Part shown: positions 44,746 through 53,748 of the stretch, one piece after another
How positions within the stretch are numbered: the stretch's first letter is position 1
How the letters are laid out: each line of letters begins with the position of its first letter
From: Selenomonas sp. AE3005
GTDB taxonomy: Bacteria > Bacillota > Negativicutes > Selenomonadales > Selenomonadaceae
Assembly: GCF_000686945.1 (NCBI RefSeq)
Contig: NZ_JMME01000002.1
Coordinates: 322,382 to 386,381 of the forward strand
Reading direction: 5' to 3'
Length of the DNA: 64,000 nucleotides
Notes under the pieces: model-generated
Databases searched by the model: none
What the model saw: the letters and a program-made list of their open reading frames with translations, nothing else
What the model was told of the DNA's origin: nothing
Program-made: the position numbers and the translations under genes

Positions 44746-45453
44746 ATGAAGATGGCTAAGTTGTTGCTGGCTGTAATGGCAGCTGTGTTATTGTGGTCGC
44801 CGCAGGCCATGGCGGCAGAAGATGCTCCTGTGCTGGCGGTAGAGGGACGGGGCAGTGCCTCTGTTGCTCCTGACCAGGCCGTGCTGACGGTAGGGGTAGT
44901 GTCCACTGGCAGCAGTGCCAGTCAGGCGCAGGCGGTCAATGCGCAAAAGATTATAGCCATTACGCAGGCGCTCAAAGAATTGGGTGTTGCCGGCAGTGAT
45001 ATCAAGACGCAAAGCTATAACTTTTATCCCAATTACCGCAACAATCAACGCGGCAGCGGTGAGATAAGCAATTATACGGCCGCGCATGCCTTGCAGGTCA
45101 ATGTCCGCAATATCAGTAAGTTGGGAAAAATCATTGATACGGCCTTGCATTCCGGGGCTAATGAAGTAAATTCCCTGCGCTTTACGGTCAGTGACCAGTG
45201 TGCAGTGCAACGGGAGGCCCTGCAAAATGCCATCGCCGATGCCAGGAAAAAAGCTGATATCATCGCTGGTGGGCTGGGGCGTTATATTGTCGGTATAAAG
45301 AATGTATCGGAAAGTACGGGTTACATTGAGGCTCGTACCTATAATGCCAATCTGCTGGCAGGTGCTAAGGCGGCAGCTGTGGACACAAACATTGAGCCGG
45401 GGAATATATCCCTTGACGCTAATGTTCATATTGAGTATCTGTTAAACAAATAA
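44746..45453 (+). CDS. Secreted SIMPL-domain (DUF541) protein
   Basis: A 235-residue exported protein with signal peptide ending QAMA (about residue 22) and a SIMPL/DUF541 domain (EGRGSASVAPDQAVLTVGVVS; AQAVNAQKIIAITQALK; YTAAHALQVNVRNISKLGKIID; AIADARKKADIIAGGLG). The family forms oligomers and is linked to periplasmic and envelope stress, but its biochemical role is open. I choose ATG 44746 because GAGGAGG is 7 bases upstream; ATG 44740 is too close. A terminator follows. Confidence 0.9.
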   Translation: MKMAKLLLAVMAAVLLWSPQAMAAEDAPVLAVEGRGSASVAPDQAVLTVGVVSTGSSASQAQAVNAQKIIAITQALKELGVAGSDIKTQSYNFYPNYRNNQRGSGEISNYTAAHALQVNVRNISKLGKIIDTALHSGANEVNSLRFTVSDQCAVQREALQNAIADARKKADIIAGGLGRYIVGIKNVSESTGYIEARTYNANLLAGAKAAAVDTNIEPGNISLDANVHIEYLLNK

Positions 45454-45464
45454 TATGCAACGAA

Positions 45465-45490
45465 AAAAGACGCCGGATCCGGCGTCTTTT
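45465..45490. terminator. Bidirectional terminator after the SIMPL gene
   Basis: Palindrome AAAAGACGCC-GGATCC-GGCGTCTTTT (45465-45490) flanked by extra A and T, serving the SIMPL gene and the convergent minus-strand gene at 45500-45889. Confidence 0.85.
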
Positions 45491-45499
45491 CTGTGCGTG

Positions 45500-45889
45500 T
45501 CAGATATGCAGGAAGTTCATGCACTTCATTGTCAGGGCTTTGGCGTCATCGTTTTGGTGACGGCAGAGATAGTCCAGCGAGCCGGTATAGAGAAAGGACG
45601 TTATGGGAACAAAGCGGCTGCCCTTGTGAAAATTTCCCCAGAGGAGGAGCTTTTGATAGATTTTTTCCACGGCTGCCGGGGTGAGCTGATGTTTTTTTAC
45701 AATGCGCCGCAGTTTGTAATCCTGCTGGCAATAATTATATATATCTGTAATCAGCTGCGGATTATGCAGGTCATCGCGATACTGGCTGATAAGACGGGTG
45801 TTGACGTTGGAGCGGCGCAGGGAGTGGTACATTTCAGTCAGGAAAATTAAGGACAGCAGTGCTATAAGCAGCAGGGAAAAATAATACAT
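45500..45889 (-). CDS. Small membrane protein of unknown function (129 aa)
   Basis: I do not recognise the family. An N-terminal hydrophobic helix (MYYFSLLLIALLSLIFLTEMY, residues 1-21) is followed by about 108 polar residues rich in Tyr, Leu, Arg and Asn with predicted helical stretches (LITDIYNYCQQDYKLRRIVKKH; AAVEKIYQKLLLWGNF). This suggests a single-pass protein with a cytosolic domain. ATG 45889 has GAGGTG six bases upstream; a GTG at 45898 overlaps that site. The plus-strand open frame 45455-45850 is rejected because it lacks a good ribosome site and its N-terminus lies in the terminator. Confidence 0.65.
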   Translation of the reverse strand: MYYFSLLLIALLSLIFLTEMYHSLRRSNVNTRLISQYRDDLHNPQLITDIYNYCQQDYKLRRIVKKHQLTPAAVEKIYQKLLLWGNFHKGSRFVPITSFLYTGSLDYLCRHQNDDAKALTMKCMNFLHI

Positions 45890-46002
45890 GGTTGACACCT
45901 CGCAAATTTATATCAATGTTAGTTTAGCACAGTCGGTGAAAAAATACGAGGCTGCACTTTCTGTACTTTCCGCTATTGACTATGGCTAAGGAGAGGAATG
46001 TG

Positions 46003-46011
46003 TGGTATAAT
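46003..46011 (+). promoter_or_regulatory. Extended -10 promoter of the flippase gene
   Basis: TGGTATAAT (46003-46011), an extended -10 element with no clear -35. The leader of about 80 bases has a 6-bp GGGCAC/GTGCCC hairpin. Confidence 0.5.
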
Positions 46012-46097
46012 TCATACGTTGCGTACCTTTTCTGCGCAGGCAGATAGTGCAGCAGATTATTGGGGGCACTTAAGGTTGTGCCCGTGACATATAGGCG

Positions 46098-47774
46098 GTG
46101 TTTCTCATTAGTAAGCAGGAAGTAACAAATGAAAAGAAGTCCAGTAAGGGAGAATCCTTCCTTAAGGGAACCTTTATTCTGACCGTGGCCGGATTTGTGG
46201 TCAAGGTCATCGGTTCGTTGAACTGGATTTTTGTGTCCCGTATCCTGGGCGGTGAAGGTATCGGTCTTTATCAGATGGCCTTCCCGATTTATTTCTTTGC
46301 CATGACTGTATCCCAGGCTGGCGTGCCGGTGGCTATTTCCATCATTACGGCAGAGCGTGTGGCCTTAAAGGACATCTATGGAGCTAAACGGGTGTTCCAT
46401 ATCTCCATGGCTTTGATGCTGGCTACAGGCGTTATTTTTTCCTTTTTAACTTATTTTGCGGCTGACTGGCTCATTGACTGGCAGTTCGTGCGCGACGCCC
46501 GCGCTTATAAATCCATTGTCGTGCTGGCACCGACGGTGTTCTTTGTGACGCTGCTGGCCAGCTCGCGTGGTTATTTGCAGGGCTGGCAGCGCATGACGCC
46601 GACAGCTGTATCCCAGATTGTGGAGCAGATTTTCCGCGTTATCACGATGATTCTGTTGGCAGAACTGCTGTTGCCCTGGGGCCTTGATTACGCCTCTGCC
46701 GGTGCCTCATTGGGTGCTTTGGCCGGAGCTGTTACTGGTCTTATGGTGCTGGTTTATTTCCATTGGAAACTGGACAAGGATATCGAACGCGACTATGGCC
46801 GTGACCTGCAGCCTTTGCCGGGTAACGAGGCTGAGCCGGCCTGGTCCATTATCAAACGGATTTTCAAGTTGTCCCTGCCGGTGTCGGCGGCCAGCATTAT
46901 GCTGCCGGTGGTATCCAACCTGGATTTGATGATTGTTCCCCAGCGGTTGGAAGTGGCGGGCTACAGTGTCAATGAGGCCACAGAGCTGTTCGGTTATCTG
47001 ACAGGTATGGCGGTGCCGCTGGTTAACCTGTCCTGTATCATTACCGCGTCCATGGCCATGAGTATTGTGCCGGCCATTTCAGAGGCCCGCGCCCTTAAAG
47101 ACATGAAACGCGTCTACAATCAGACGGCGGCCTCGGTGCGCATTTCCAATTTTGTATGTTTCCCGGCTTTTGTCATTGTCTTTGTACTGGCAACGCCGAT
47201 TGCCTCTTTGATTTATAATGCTCCGGGTGCCGGTCCGGCGGTAATGATTTCGGCTGTAAGCATCATTCTGCTGGGGTTGCATCAGGTATCGACAGGTATT
47301 TTGCAGGGCCTGGGACACCCGACCATTCCTATGGTGAATATGATTCTGGCGGCGGTGGCCAAGGTCGTACTGAACTGGGAACTTACGGCTGTCCCCTGGC
47401 TGGGCATTATGGGTGCGGCCTGGGCAACAGCTGCTGATATGGGTGTAGCCGCTATAATCAACCTGGTATTTATCTACAGATTTATCGGTTACAGTATCGA
47501 GATTCCCCAGCTGCTTAAAACCATTGTGTCGGCTGCGATTATGGCTGTGGCGGTGTATTTCTTCTACGACTTCACCATGGCCTGGTGGAATATAGGGGTT
47601 GTATCTACCTTTGGGGCTGTGTTCTTTGGCTGTGCGGTATATATTGCCGTCATGCTGATTGTGGGCGGCCTGAAGGAAGATGATTTGCAGCGCATGCCGA
47701 TGATTGGCCGCGTGGGTATCAAATTCCTGCGGAAGATTGGTGTATTTAAAACGGAAGAAAAACAGGAGGCGTAA
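46098..47774 (+). CDS. Putative polysaccharide/lipid flippase (SpoVB/MurJ-like MATE fold); start uncertain
   Basis: A 558-residue polytopic protein (about 12-14 hydrophobic segments) of the MVF/MATE flippase group, closest in look to SpoVB-type proteins (SSKGESFLKGTFILTVAGFVVKVIGSLNW; SQAGVPVAISI; LQGLGHPTIPMVN). It may export lipid II or another envelope precursor. The 46098 GTG has a poor ribosome site. A much better one (AGGAAG) lies before ATG 46129, but this is one base out of frame with the conserved protein: a single extra A in AAAA (46132-46135) would give MKKSSKGESF. A sequencing error, phase variation or another start could explain this. Confidence 0.8.
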   Translation: MFLISKQEVTNEKKSSKGESFLKGTFILTVAGFVVKVIGSLNWIFVSRILGGEGIGLYQMAFPIYFFAMTVSQAGVPVAISIITAERVALKDIYGAKRVFHISMALMLATGVIFSFLTYFAADWLIDWQFVRDARAYKSIVVLAPTVFFVTLLASSRGYLQGWQRMTPTAVSQIVEQIFRVITMILLAELLLPWGLDYASAGASLGALAGAVTGLMVLVYFHWKLDKDIERDYGRDLQPLPGNEAEPAWSIIKRIFKLSLPVSAASIMLPVVSNLDLMIVPQRLEVAGYSVNEATELFGYLTGMAVPLVNLSCIITASMAMSIVPAISEARALKDMKRVYNQTAASVRISNFVCFPAFVIVFVLATPIASLIYNAPGAGPAVMISAVSIILLGLHQVSTGILQGLGHPTIPMVNMILAAVAKVVLNWELTAVPWLGIMGAAWATAADMGVAAIINLVFIYRFIGYSIEIPQLLKTIVSAAIMAVAVYFFYDFTMAWWNIGVVSTFGAVFFGCAVYIAVMLIVGGLKEDDLQRMPMIGRVGIKFLRKIGVFKTEEKQEA

Positions 47775-47777
47775 ACA

Positions 47778-48656
47778 TTGCAAAAGCTGGTGTTGTTTTA
47801 TAACCCGGTTTCGGGACATGCAGCTTTCAAAAATAAGCTGGACTGGATTATAGAGGCCTTTCAAAAACGTGATATCCTGATAATTCCCTATCGGACAAAA
47901 AAAGCAGGCAATGAAGATTTTGCTGCTTTTGTCCGCGAGGTTCAGCCGCAGGGGATATTGGCAGCTGGTGGTGATGGGACTGTTCATGAGTGCGTGAATA
48001 TCATCGTGAAACATGGTCTAAAACTGCCATTGGGAATTATTGGCAGCGGCACGTCCAATGATTTTGCTACATATCTGAAAATCAACGAGGATATGGAGGC
48101 TTACTTTGATAAGATTGCCGCCGGCAATACGCAGTTAATGGACCTGGGGCGCATAGATGATAAGTATTTTATCAATGTGGCCAGTGCCGGAATGATGACC
48201 TCCATTGCCCACGAGGTGGATGCCCGCCTAAAAAATGCTTTAGGCAAGATGGCCTATTATCTGAAGGGACTGGGGGAAATTCCCAAGTTCCGGGCCGTGC
48301 CGCTGCAGATTGTGGCCGATGGGCAGTCCTATGATATGGAGGCTTTCCTTTTTGTGGTCATCAACAGTGCGGTAGTAGGCAGCATGAAAAATGTGGCCAA
48401 GGACGTTTCCGTTACGGACGGTAAACTCGACCTGCTGGCGATTAAGAAGTGTGGTCTGCATAAACTGATGGCTGTAACTGCGGATTTACTGGCCGGCAGG
48501 CCGGTTTCCGAAAAGGATTGTGTTGTGCATTTACAGGCGAAGAACTTTTATGTTGCGACAGAGGGCGAACTGCAAAGTGACCTTGATGGCGAGGCCGGCC
48601 CGCTGCTGCCTTTGGACATTGAAACGGTACCGGCAGCTATTGCTGTTTATTGTTAA
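47778..48656 (+). CDS. Diacylglycerol kinase-family lipid kinase (YegS-like)
   Basis: A 292-residue cytosolic or membrane-associated lipid kinase: FYNPVSGHAAFKNK (N-terminal DAGK domain), AAGGDGTVHECVN (nucleotide-binding glycine loop) and LGIIGSGTSNDFA. Substrate may be diacylglycerol or another lipid. TTG 47778 follows AGGAGG. It sits 3 bases after the flippase stop, so a joint envelope-lipid role is plausible but inferred. Confidence 0.92.
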   Translation: MQKLVLFYNPVSGHAAFKNKLDWIIEAFQKRDILIIPYRTKKAGNEDFAAFVREVQPQGILAAGGDGTVHECVNIIVKHGLKLPLGIIGSGTSNDFATYLKINEDMEAYFDKIAAGNTQLMDLGRIDDKYFINVASAGMMTSIAHEVDARLKNALGKMAYYLKGLGEIPKFRAVPLQIVADGQSYDMEAFLFVVINSAVVGSMKNVAKDVSVTDGKLDLLAIKKCGLHKLMAVTADLLAGRPVSEKDCVVHLQAKNFYVATEGELQSDLDGEAGPLLPLDIETVPAAIAVYC

Positions 48657-48668
48657 AATGTGACAAAT

Positions 48669-48697
48669 TTGAAAAAAATACCCTTTTGTGCTAAAAT
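48669..48697 (+). promoter_or_regulatory. Sigma-A promoter of the carD-type gene
   Basis: TTGAAA (48669-48674), 17-base spacer, TAAAAT (48692-48697). Confidence 0.72.
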
Positions 48698-48753
48698 AGG
48701 AGAAGTGAATACACAGGTTTCTCTTACTTTTTCTTATTTTAGGGGGTGGGTGC

Positions 48754-49245
48754 TTGTTACATATTGGTGATAAGGTGGTCTATCCGATGCACGGAGCGGG
48801 GGTAATCTCCAGCATTGAAACGTGCAATGTCTTAGGTGAAGGTAAGTCTTATTATGTTTTGCAAATGCCGCTGGGGGATATGAAAGTCATGATTCCGGCG
48901 GATAATGTAGAGCATATTGGTCTGCGTGATGTCATTTCCGAGTCCCGTGTCGATGAAGTGCGCGATGTGCTGGGGGACGAGCCGGAACGGTTGCTGGGGA
49001 CCTGGAACAGGCGCTATCACACAAATCTGGAACGGTTGAAAACCGGCGATATTTGTGATGCAGCTGCGGTAACCCGCAATCTCGTAGTGCAGGAGCGTGA
49101 GCGGCGTATTTCTGCCGGTGAACGGCGCCTGCTGGACCTGGCGCGCCAGATTGTAGTCAGCGAACTCGTTTACGCTTGTGATAAGAGCCCGGCTGAAGTA
49201 GAGGGCTGGATGGATGACATTCTGGCAGGCAACGAAGGAAAATGA
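48754..49245 (+). CDS. CarD family transcription factor
   Basis: A 163-residue protein: N-terminal RNA-polymerase-interacting (RID) Tudor-like domain (HIGDKVVYPMHGAGVI) and a C-terminal all-helical DNA-binding domain (ERRISAGERRLLDLARQIVVSELVYA). CarD-like factors bind the RNA polymerase beta subunit and stabilise promoter complexes, often at rRNA promoters. TTG 48754 start. A gene for it before PIN-TRAM and ispDF is common in Clostridia. Own promoter and terminator. Confidence 0.94.
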   Translation: MLHIGDKVVYPMHGAGVISSIETCNVLGEGKSYYVLQMPLGDMKVMIPADNVEHIGLRDVISESRVDEVRDVLGDEPERLLGTWNRRYHTNLERLKTGDICDAAAVTRNLVVQERERRISAGERRLLDLARQIVVSELVYACDKSPAEVEGWMDDILAGNEGK

Positions 49246-49251
49246 TGTTTT

Positions 49252-49285
49252 ATGGATAACTGGGGATAGTTATCCATTTTTTTTT
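49252..49285 (+). terminator. Terminator of the carD-type gene
   Basis: 10-bp stem ATGGATAACT (49252-49261) / AGTTATCCAT (49268-49277), loop GGGGAT, then T9. Confidence 0.95.
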
Positions 49286-49314
49286 ATTTTGTACGGTTAT
49301 AAATGGTTTCAGCG

Positions 49315-49344
49315 TTGACATTACAGGGGAAAATTTACTATACT
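49315..49344 (+). promoter_or_regulatory. Sigma-A promoter of the PIN-TRAM gene
   Basis: TTGACA (49315-49320), 18-base spacer, TATACT (49339-49344). Confidence 0.78.
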
Positions 49345-49389
49345 TAAAGTTATGCAAGTATTTCTTTTTGGGGGGAAGGGGGTGAAAGC

Positions 49390-50535
49390 ATGTTGGACCG
49401 TGTTTTGCGTTTTTTCATTATTTTATTATTTGCCGTCGCTGGTGCTGCGCTGCTTAATATGGCAACACCGCTCCTGACGTCGTTTATCAGTACGGAGATA
49501 CTGCAAACGGAAATGGGGATTTTCAAGCTGACGCTAGCGGGGCTTATGAGCATACTCTTTGGCGCTGTTTTAGGGGCAGCGATGGGCGGCTTATTGTCGG
49601 CTTTCTTTATTCGCCGGCTTAAGGGCTTTGCCGTCTTCGTGGAGGCACAGCTTAATAAGGTGCCAACCCATGATGTAATTGCCGGTGCCATTGGTTTGTT
49701 TATCGGACTTATTATTGCAAATTTGCTGGGTTATGCATTCTCCAAGATACCTGTGGTGGGAGAGTATATCCCAGTCGTGTTCAGCATTGTGCTGGGCTAT
49801 TTGGGTATTCATATCATGATTAAAAAGCGTACGGAGCTCACGGCACAGTTTGACTTTATTCCTAAGTTTATGAAGGAATTGTCAAAGGGCCGGGAAAACC
49901 GTACGGTGCAAAAAGCAGCGGTGCCTGAGACGGGTGATAACAATCTTTATAAGCTGCTCGACACCAGTGTGATTATTGATGGACGCATTGCAGATATTTG
50001 CGATACGGGCTTTTTGGAAGGTACTTTGCTGATTCCTGTGTTTGTACTGGAAGAGTTGCAGCATATCGCTGATTCGGCAGATGCCTTGAAACGTGCCCGT
50101 GGACGCCGCGGTCTGGATATCCTGCAGAAGATACGCCAGGAGTCCAGAATGAAGGTCAAGATTACCGAAGCGGACTTTGAGGATATTCCCGAAGTGGATT
50201 CCAAGCTGGTACAGCTGGCGCAACAGCTGGGAGGGAAAATCATCACCAATGATTTCAATCTCAACAAGGTAGCACAGCTCAGAGGTGTGGAAGTGCTCAA
50301 CATCAATGCTTTGTCCAATGCGGTGAAACCAGTGGTTATTCCCGGTGAAACCATGCAGGCCACCATTGTAAAATCCGGTAAGGAGGCTGGACAGGGGGTA
50401 GCCTATTTGGAAGATGGCACCATGATTGTTGTTGAAAATGGCAGCCGTCATATAGGTGAAACCTTGGAGGTAGAAGTGACCTCAGCTTTGCAGACGGCGG
50501 CAGGACGAATGATTTTTGCCAAGCCTTGTAATTAA
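49390..50535 (+). CDS. Membrane PIN/TRAM-domain protein (YacL-like)
   Basis: A 381-residue protein with four hydrophobic segments (about 1-145), a PIN nuclease domain (LDTSVIIDGRIADICDTGFLEG; ITNDFNLNKVAQLRGVEVLNIN) and a C-terminal TRAM domain (GQGVAYLEDGTMIVVENG). The PIN domain retains the acidic residues that bind metal. YacL-type proteins are conserved between the radA/disA-carD and ispD genes of Firmicutes; their substrate is unknown to me. It has its own promoter and terminator. Confidence 0.93.
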   Translation: MLDRVLRFFIILLFAVAGAALLNMATPLLTSFISTEILQTEMGIFKLTLAGLMSILFGAVLGAAMGGLLSAFFIRRLKGFAVFVEAQLNKVPTHDVIAGAIGLFIGLIIANLLGYAFSKIPVVGEYIPVVFSIVLGYLGIHIMIKKRTELTAQFDFIPKFMKELSKGRENRTVQKAAVPETGDNNLYKLLDTSVIIDGRIADICDTGFLEGTLLIPVFVLEELQHIADSADALKRARGRRGLDILQKIRQESRMKVKITEADFEDIPEVDSKLVQLAQQLGGKIITNDFNLNKVAQLRGVEVLNINALSNAVKPVVIPGETMQATIVKSGKEAGQGVAYLEDGTMIVVENGSRHIGETLEVEVTSALQTAAGRMIFAKPCN

Positions 50536-50544
50536 ACAGGTGGG

Positions 50545-50578
50545 ATTGTCACACGGCAGTGTGACAATTTCATTTTTT
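50545..50578 (+). terminator. Terminator of the PIN-TRAM gene
   Basis: 10-bp stem ATTGTCACAC (50545-50554) / GTGTGACAAT (50559-50568), loop GGCA, then TTCATTTTTT. Confidence 0.9.
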
Positions 50579-50590
50579 AGGAGTGATTAG

Positions 50591-51346
50591 ATGGTCAGTG
50601 CTATTTTTCCGGCCGCCGGTCAGGGAAAGCGTATGAACGCTGGCATAAATAAAGTGCTGTTGGAGCTGGCAGGCGAGCCTGTTTTGGTGCGCACCCTGAA
50701 AACTTTTTCCCGGGTGGAGGCCATTGCGGAATTGATTGTGGTGGTCGCCACTGACGAAGTTGCCCCGGTTCAGGAAAAACTGGCCGGCTTTGCTGGTTTA
50801 AAACCATTTAAGGTGGTAGCTGGCGGCAGCGAACGGCAGTATTCCATATTAAATGGCCTGCGTCAGGTAAGTGAGGCTGCAGATGTGGTACTGGTTCATG
50901 ATGCGGCTCGTCCTTTAGTAACAGTAGAAACCATTGAGGCTGTCATAAGAACCGCCAGGGAAAAGGGCGGTGCTATTGCGGCTGTGCCGGCCAAAAATAC
51001 CATAAAGGTTGTCGGTCAGGATAATCTGGTGGTGGCTACGCCAGCGCGCAGTACGCTTTGGGAGGTACAGACACCGCAGGGCTTTAGGAAAGATATTTTA
51101 TGGCAGGCCAATGAACAGGCACTGGCCGATGATTTTTTGGGTACTGATGATGCCAGCCTGGTGGAGCGCATCGGCGTTCAGGTGGCAGTCGTGCCCAGTG
51201 ATTATCGTAACATCAAGGTTACGACACCGGAGGATATGCTGATTGCTGAGGCGTTTTTACAGTGTGATGTCAGCGCGCAGATGTCGGCTATGACAACGGC
51301 GGCAGACCAGGCACGGCAACAATGGCTGAAGGAGGCGGCAAAATGA
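50591..51346 (+). CDS. ispD: 2-C-methyl-D-erythritol 4-phosphate cytidylyltransferase
   Basis: A 251-residue enzyme of the MEP isoprenoid pathway. The CTP loop [19 protein letters not shown] and [11 protein letters not shown] are characteristic. ATG 50591 has TAGGAG 8 bases upstream. The stop overlaps ispF by 4 bases, so both should be made together. Confidence 0.96.
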   Translation: MVSAIFPAAGQGKRMNAGINKVLLELAGEPVLVRTLKTFSRVEAIAELIVVVATDEVAPVQEKLAGFAGLKPFKVVAGGSERQYSILNGLRQVSEAADVVLVHDAARPLVTVETIEAVIRTAREKGGAIAAVPAKNTIKVVGQDNLVVATPARSTLWEVQTPQGFRKDILWQANEQALADDFLGTDDASLVERIGVQVAVVPSDYRNIKVTTPEDMLIAEAFLQCDVSAQMSAMTTAADQARQQWLKEAAK

Positions 51347-51819
51347 CGAGATTTGGCATGGGCTATGATGTCCATAGATTGGTAGAAGGACGCAAACTGA
51401 TAATCGGCGGGGTGGAGATTCCCCATACGTTGGGGCTGCTTGGTCATTCAGACGCGGATGTGCTGCTGCATGCTGTGGCTGACGCACTGCTGGGGGCTGC
51501 TGCCCTGGGAGATATCGGCAGGCATTTTCCTGATACGGACCCCAAGTTTGCCGGGGCTGACAGTATGAAACTGTTGGCGCATGTGGCTGAACTCATTCGT
51601 GAAAAGGGTTATGTTACAGGCAATGTCGATGCCACGATTGTGGCCCAGAAACCCAAGATGAAGGATTTTATTCCTCAGATGAATGCCAACATTGCCAAGG
51701 TGCTGGGGATTGAACTGGACCAGGTCAATGTCAAAGCCACCACAGAAGAAAAATTAGGCTTTACCGGCACGGAACAGGGCATTTCCGCTTATGCTGTAGC
51801 CGGTTTGGAAAAAGCCTGA
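51343..51819 (+). CDS. ispF: 2-C-methyl-D-erythritol 2,4-cyclodiphosphate synthase
   Basis: A 158-residue MEP-pathway cyclase forming a trimer. Zinc/substrate motifs [10 protein letters not shown] (Asp, His) and [42 protein letters not shown] closes the C-terminus. ATG 51343 overlaps the ispD stop. cysS follows after 16 bases. Confidence 0.97.
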   Translation: MTRFGMGYDVHRLVEGRKLIIGGVEIPHTLGLLGHSDADVLLHAVADALLGAAALGDIGRHFPDTDPKFAGADSMKLLAHVAELIREKGYVTGNVDATIVAQKPKMKDFIPQMNANIAKVLGIELDQVNVKATTEEKLGFTGTEQGISAYAVAGLEKA

Positions 51820-51835
51820 TCAGGAGGAACCTTAT

Positions 51836-53263
51836 ATGCTAAAAGTATTTAATACCATGTCACGTAATAAGGAGGAGTTTAAGCCCTTAAAAGCAGGCGA
51901 AGTCAGCATTTACTGCTGTGGTGTAACGCCATACAACCATCCGCATATCGGCAACGCCCGCCCGTTTGTGACCTGGGATGTCATTCGCCGCTATCTGGCT
52001 TACAAAGGATTTAAGGTGCGCTATATTCAGAACTTTACGGATGTGGACGACAAGATTATCCGTACGGCTAATGAAGAAGGCGTGAAGTGGAGCGATATCT
52101 CCGGCCGTTATATCGACGCTTATTTTAAGGCAATGGACGCATTGAATGTACGCCGGGCAGATGTTTATCCCCGGGTAAGCGAAACGATTCCTGATATCAT
52201 CGCTATGGTACAGAAACTGGTGGATAAGGGCTATGCATACGCTGCGGACAACGGTGACGTCTTTTACCGGGTGGAAAAGTTTGCCGGTTATGGCAAGCTG
52301 AGCGGCCGCAAGCTGGAAGATATGCAGGCTGGTGCGCGTATCGAGGTAGACGAACGCAAGGAACACCCCATGGATTTTGCCCTCTGGAAGGCCGCAAAAC
52401 CTGGTGAACCGAGCTGGGAAAGCCCCTGGGGCAATGGCCGTCCGGGCTGGCACATCGAGTGCTCCGCGATGTCGCTTAAATACTTAGGGGAACAGTTTGA
52501 CTTCCATGGCGGCGGCAGTGATTTGATTTTCCCGCATCATGAAAATGAAATCGCGCAGTCGCAGGCCTGCATTGGCCATGCGGACAGTTTTGCCCGTTAT
52601 TGGCTGCATAACGGTTTCATTACCATCAAAAATGAGAAAATGTCCAAATCCAAGAATAACTTTTTCACGGTTAAGGACATTCTGCAGGAATATCCTGGCG
52701 AAGTGCTGCGTTTCTTCATTCTGCAGACGCATTACCGCAGCCCGTTGGATTTCAGTGATGAGCGCCTGCAGGAGGCGCAGACCAGTTTGTCACGTCTGGC
52801 GCAGTCCAAGGCGTTTATGGACGAACTGGCCGGCAAAGGTGGTCAGAGTGATACGGCCCGTGAACTGGCTGAAAAGGCTGAGGGATACCTGGCTGCTTTC
52901 CATGAGGCTATGGACGATGATTTCAATACGGCGCTGGCTATCAGTCAGATGTTTGCTCTGTCCAAGGATATCAATATCTACTATCAGAGTGTAATGAACA
53001 AGGGCGTGGCCATGGATAGTGAAAACTTTGCCAAGGCAGCAGAAGTCTTTAAGACCATGGCAGGTATCATCGGCATTTTCGAGCAGCAGGCAGCTGCTGA
53101 CGATGGCCTGGCTGGCAAGCTGATGGATTTAATCATTGCTATCCGTCAGGACGCCCGTAAGGAAAAGAACTGGGCGCTGGCCGATAAAATTCGCGATGAC
53201 CTGAAAGCAGCAGGGGTAATCCTGGAGGATACGCCCCAGGGAGTACGGTGGAAGAAAGCATGA
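51836..53263 (+). CDS. cysS: Cysteinyl-tRNA synthetase
   Basis: A 475-residue class I synthetase. HIGH motif is HPHIGNARP; KMSKS is KMSKSKNNF; zinc ligands include the Cys of YCCGV, WHIECSAMS and the H of HHENE. ATG 51836 follows AGGAGGA. The gene is followed by an overlapping mrnC, a conserved Firmicutes pair. Confidence 0.97.
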   Translation: MLKVFNTMSRNKEEFKPLKAGEVSIYCCGVTPYNHPHIGNARPFVTWDVIRRYLAYKGFKVRYIQNFTDVDDKIIRTANEEGVKWSDISGRYIDAYFKAMDALNVRRADVYPRVSETIPDIIAMVQKLVDKGYAYAADNGDVFYRVEKFAGYGKLSGRKLEDMQAGARIEVDERKEHPMDFALWKAAKPGEPSWESPWGNGRPGWHIECSAMSLKYLGEQFDFHGGGSDLIFPHHENEIAQSQACIGHADSFARYWLHNGFITIKNEKMSKSKNNFFTVKDILQEYPGEVLRFFILQTHYRSPLDFSDERLQEAQTSLSRLAQSKAFMDELAGKGGQSDTARELAEKAEGYLAAFHEAMDDDFNTALAISQMFALSKDINIYYQSVMNKGVAMDSENFAKAAEVFKTMAGIIGIFEQQAAADDGLAGKLMDLIIAIRQDARKEKNWALADKIRDDLKAAGVILEDTPQGVRWKKA

Positions 53264-53748
53264 AGTTTGACCATTTCAAAATGCTCGTGGAGATGATGTT
53301 TCAGCCCGATGGGGCAGGCGGTGTTTTGCAGCGTTATGACAATGCGGACGTGCGTCAGTTAAATCCCTTGGTGCTGGCTTATGTAGGTGATGCTTATTTC
53401 CATCTCTATGTACGGACAAGACTTTTGTCTTATGAGCAGGCTAAGGTACAGGCTCTGCATTCCTTCAGCGCCCAAATGGTGTCGGCGGTTTGGCAGGCCA
53501 AGGCTTATCAAAAAATTGAAGATAAGCTGACCGAGGAAGAAAAAGCCATTTTCCGCCGGGGCCGCAATGCGAAGAGTCACGCTCCCCGCAGTTCTACGGT
53601 AGCTGAATATCATGCCAGTACGGGGTTTGAGGCCCTGTTGGGCAGCTTGTATCTGTCAGAGCAGAATGAGCGCCTGTATGAGATTGCCGAAATGTCTTTT
53701 CAGGTCATCTCACAGGCTATGATGCAGGAAATAAGGAGTAAGAAATAA
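53260..53748 (+). CDS. mrnC: Mini-ribonuclease III
   Basis: A 162-residue RNase III-like protein lacking the double-stranded RNA-binding domain; it matures 23S rRNA ends. The nuclease signature LNPLVLAYVGDAYFHLYVR contains the catalytic acids; EYHASTGFEALLGSLYLS supplies the second set. I start at ATG 53260 overlapping the cysS stop; GTG 53248 is an alternative. Confidence 0.94.
   Translation: MKFDHFKMLVEMMFQPDGAGGVLQRYDNADVRQLNPLVLAYVGDAYFHLYVRTRLLSYEQAKVQALHSFSAQMVSAVWQAKAYQKIEDKLTEEEKAIFRRGRNAKSHAPRSSTVAEYHASTGFEALLGSLYLSEQNERLYEIAEMSFQVISQAMMQEIRSKK

Noticed and set aside
45455..45850. 131-residue plus-strand frame opposite the 45500-45889 gene
   Set aside because: It starts in the SIMPL terminator without a ribosome site. 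The minus-strand frame has a GAGGTG site, an N-terminal helix and better composition.
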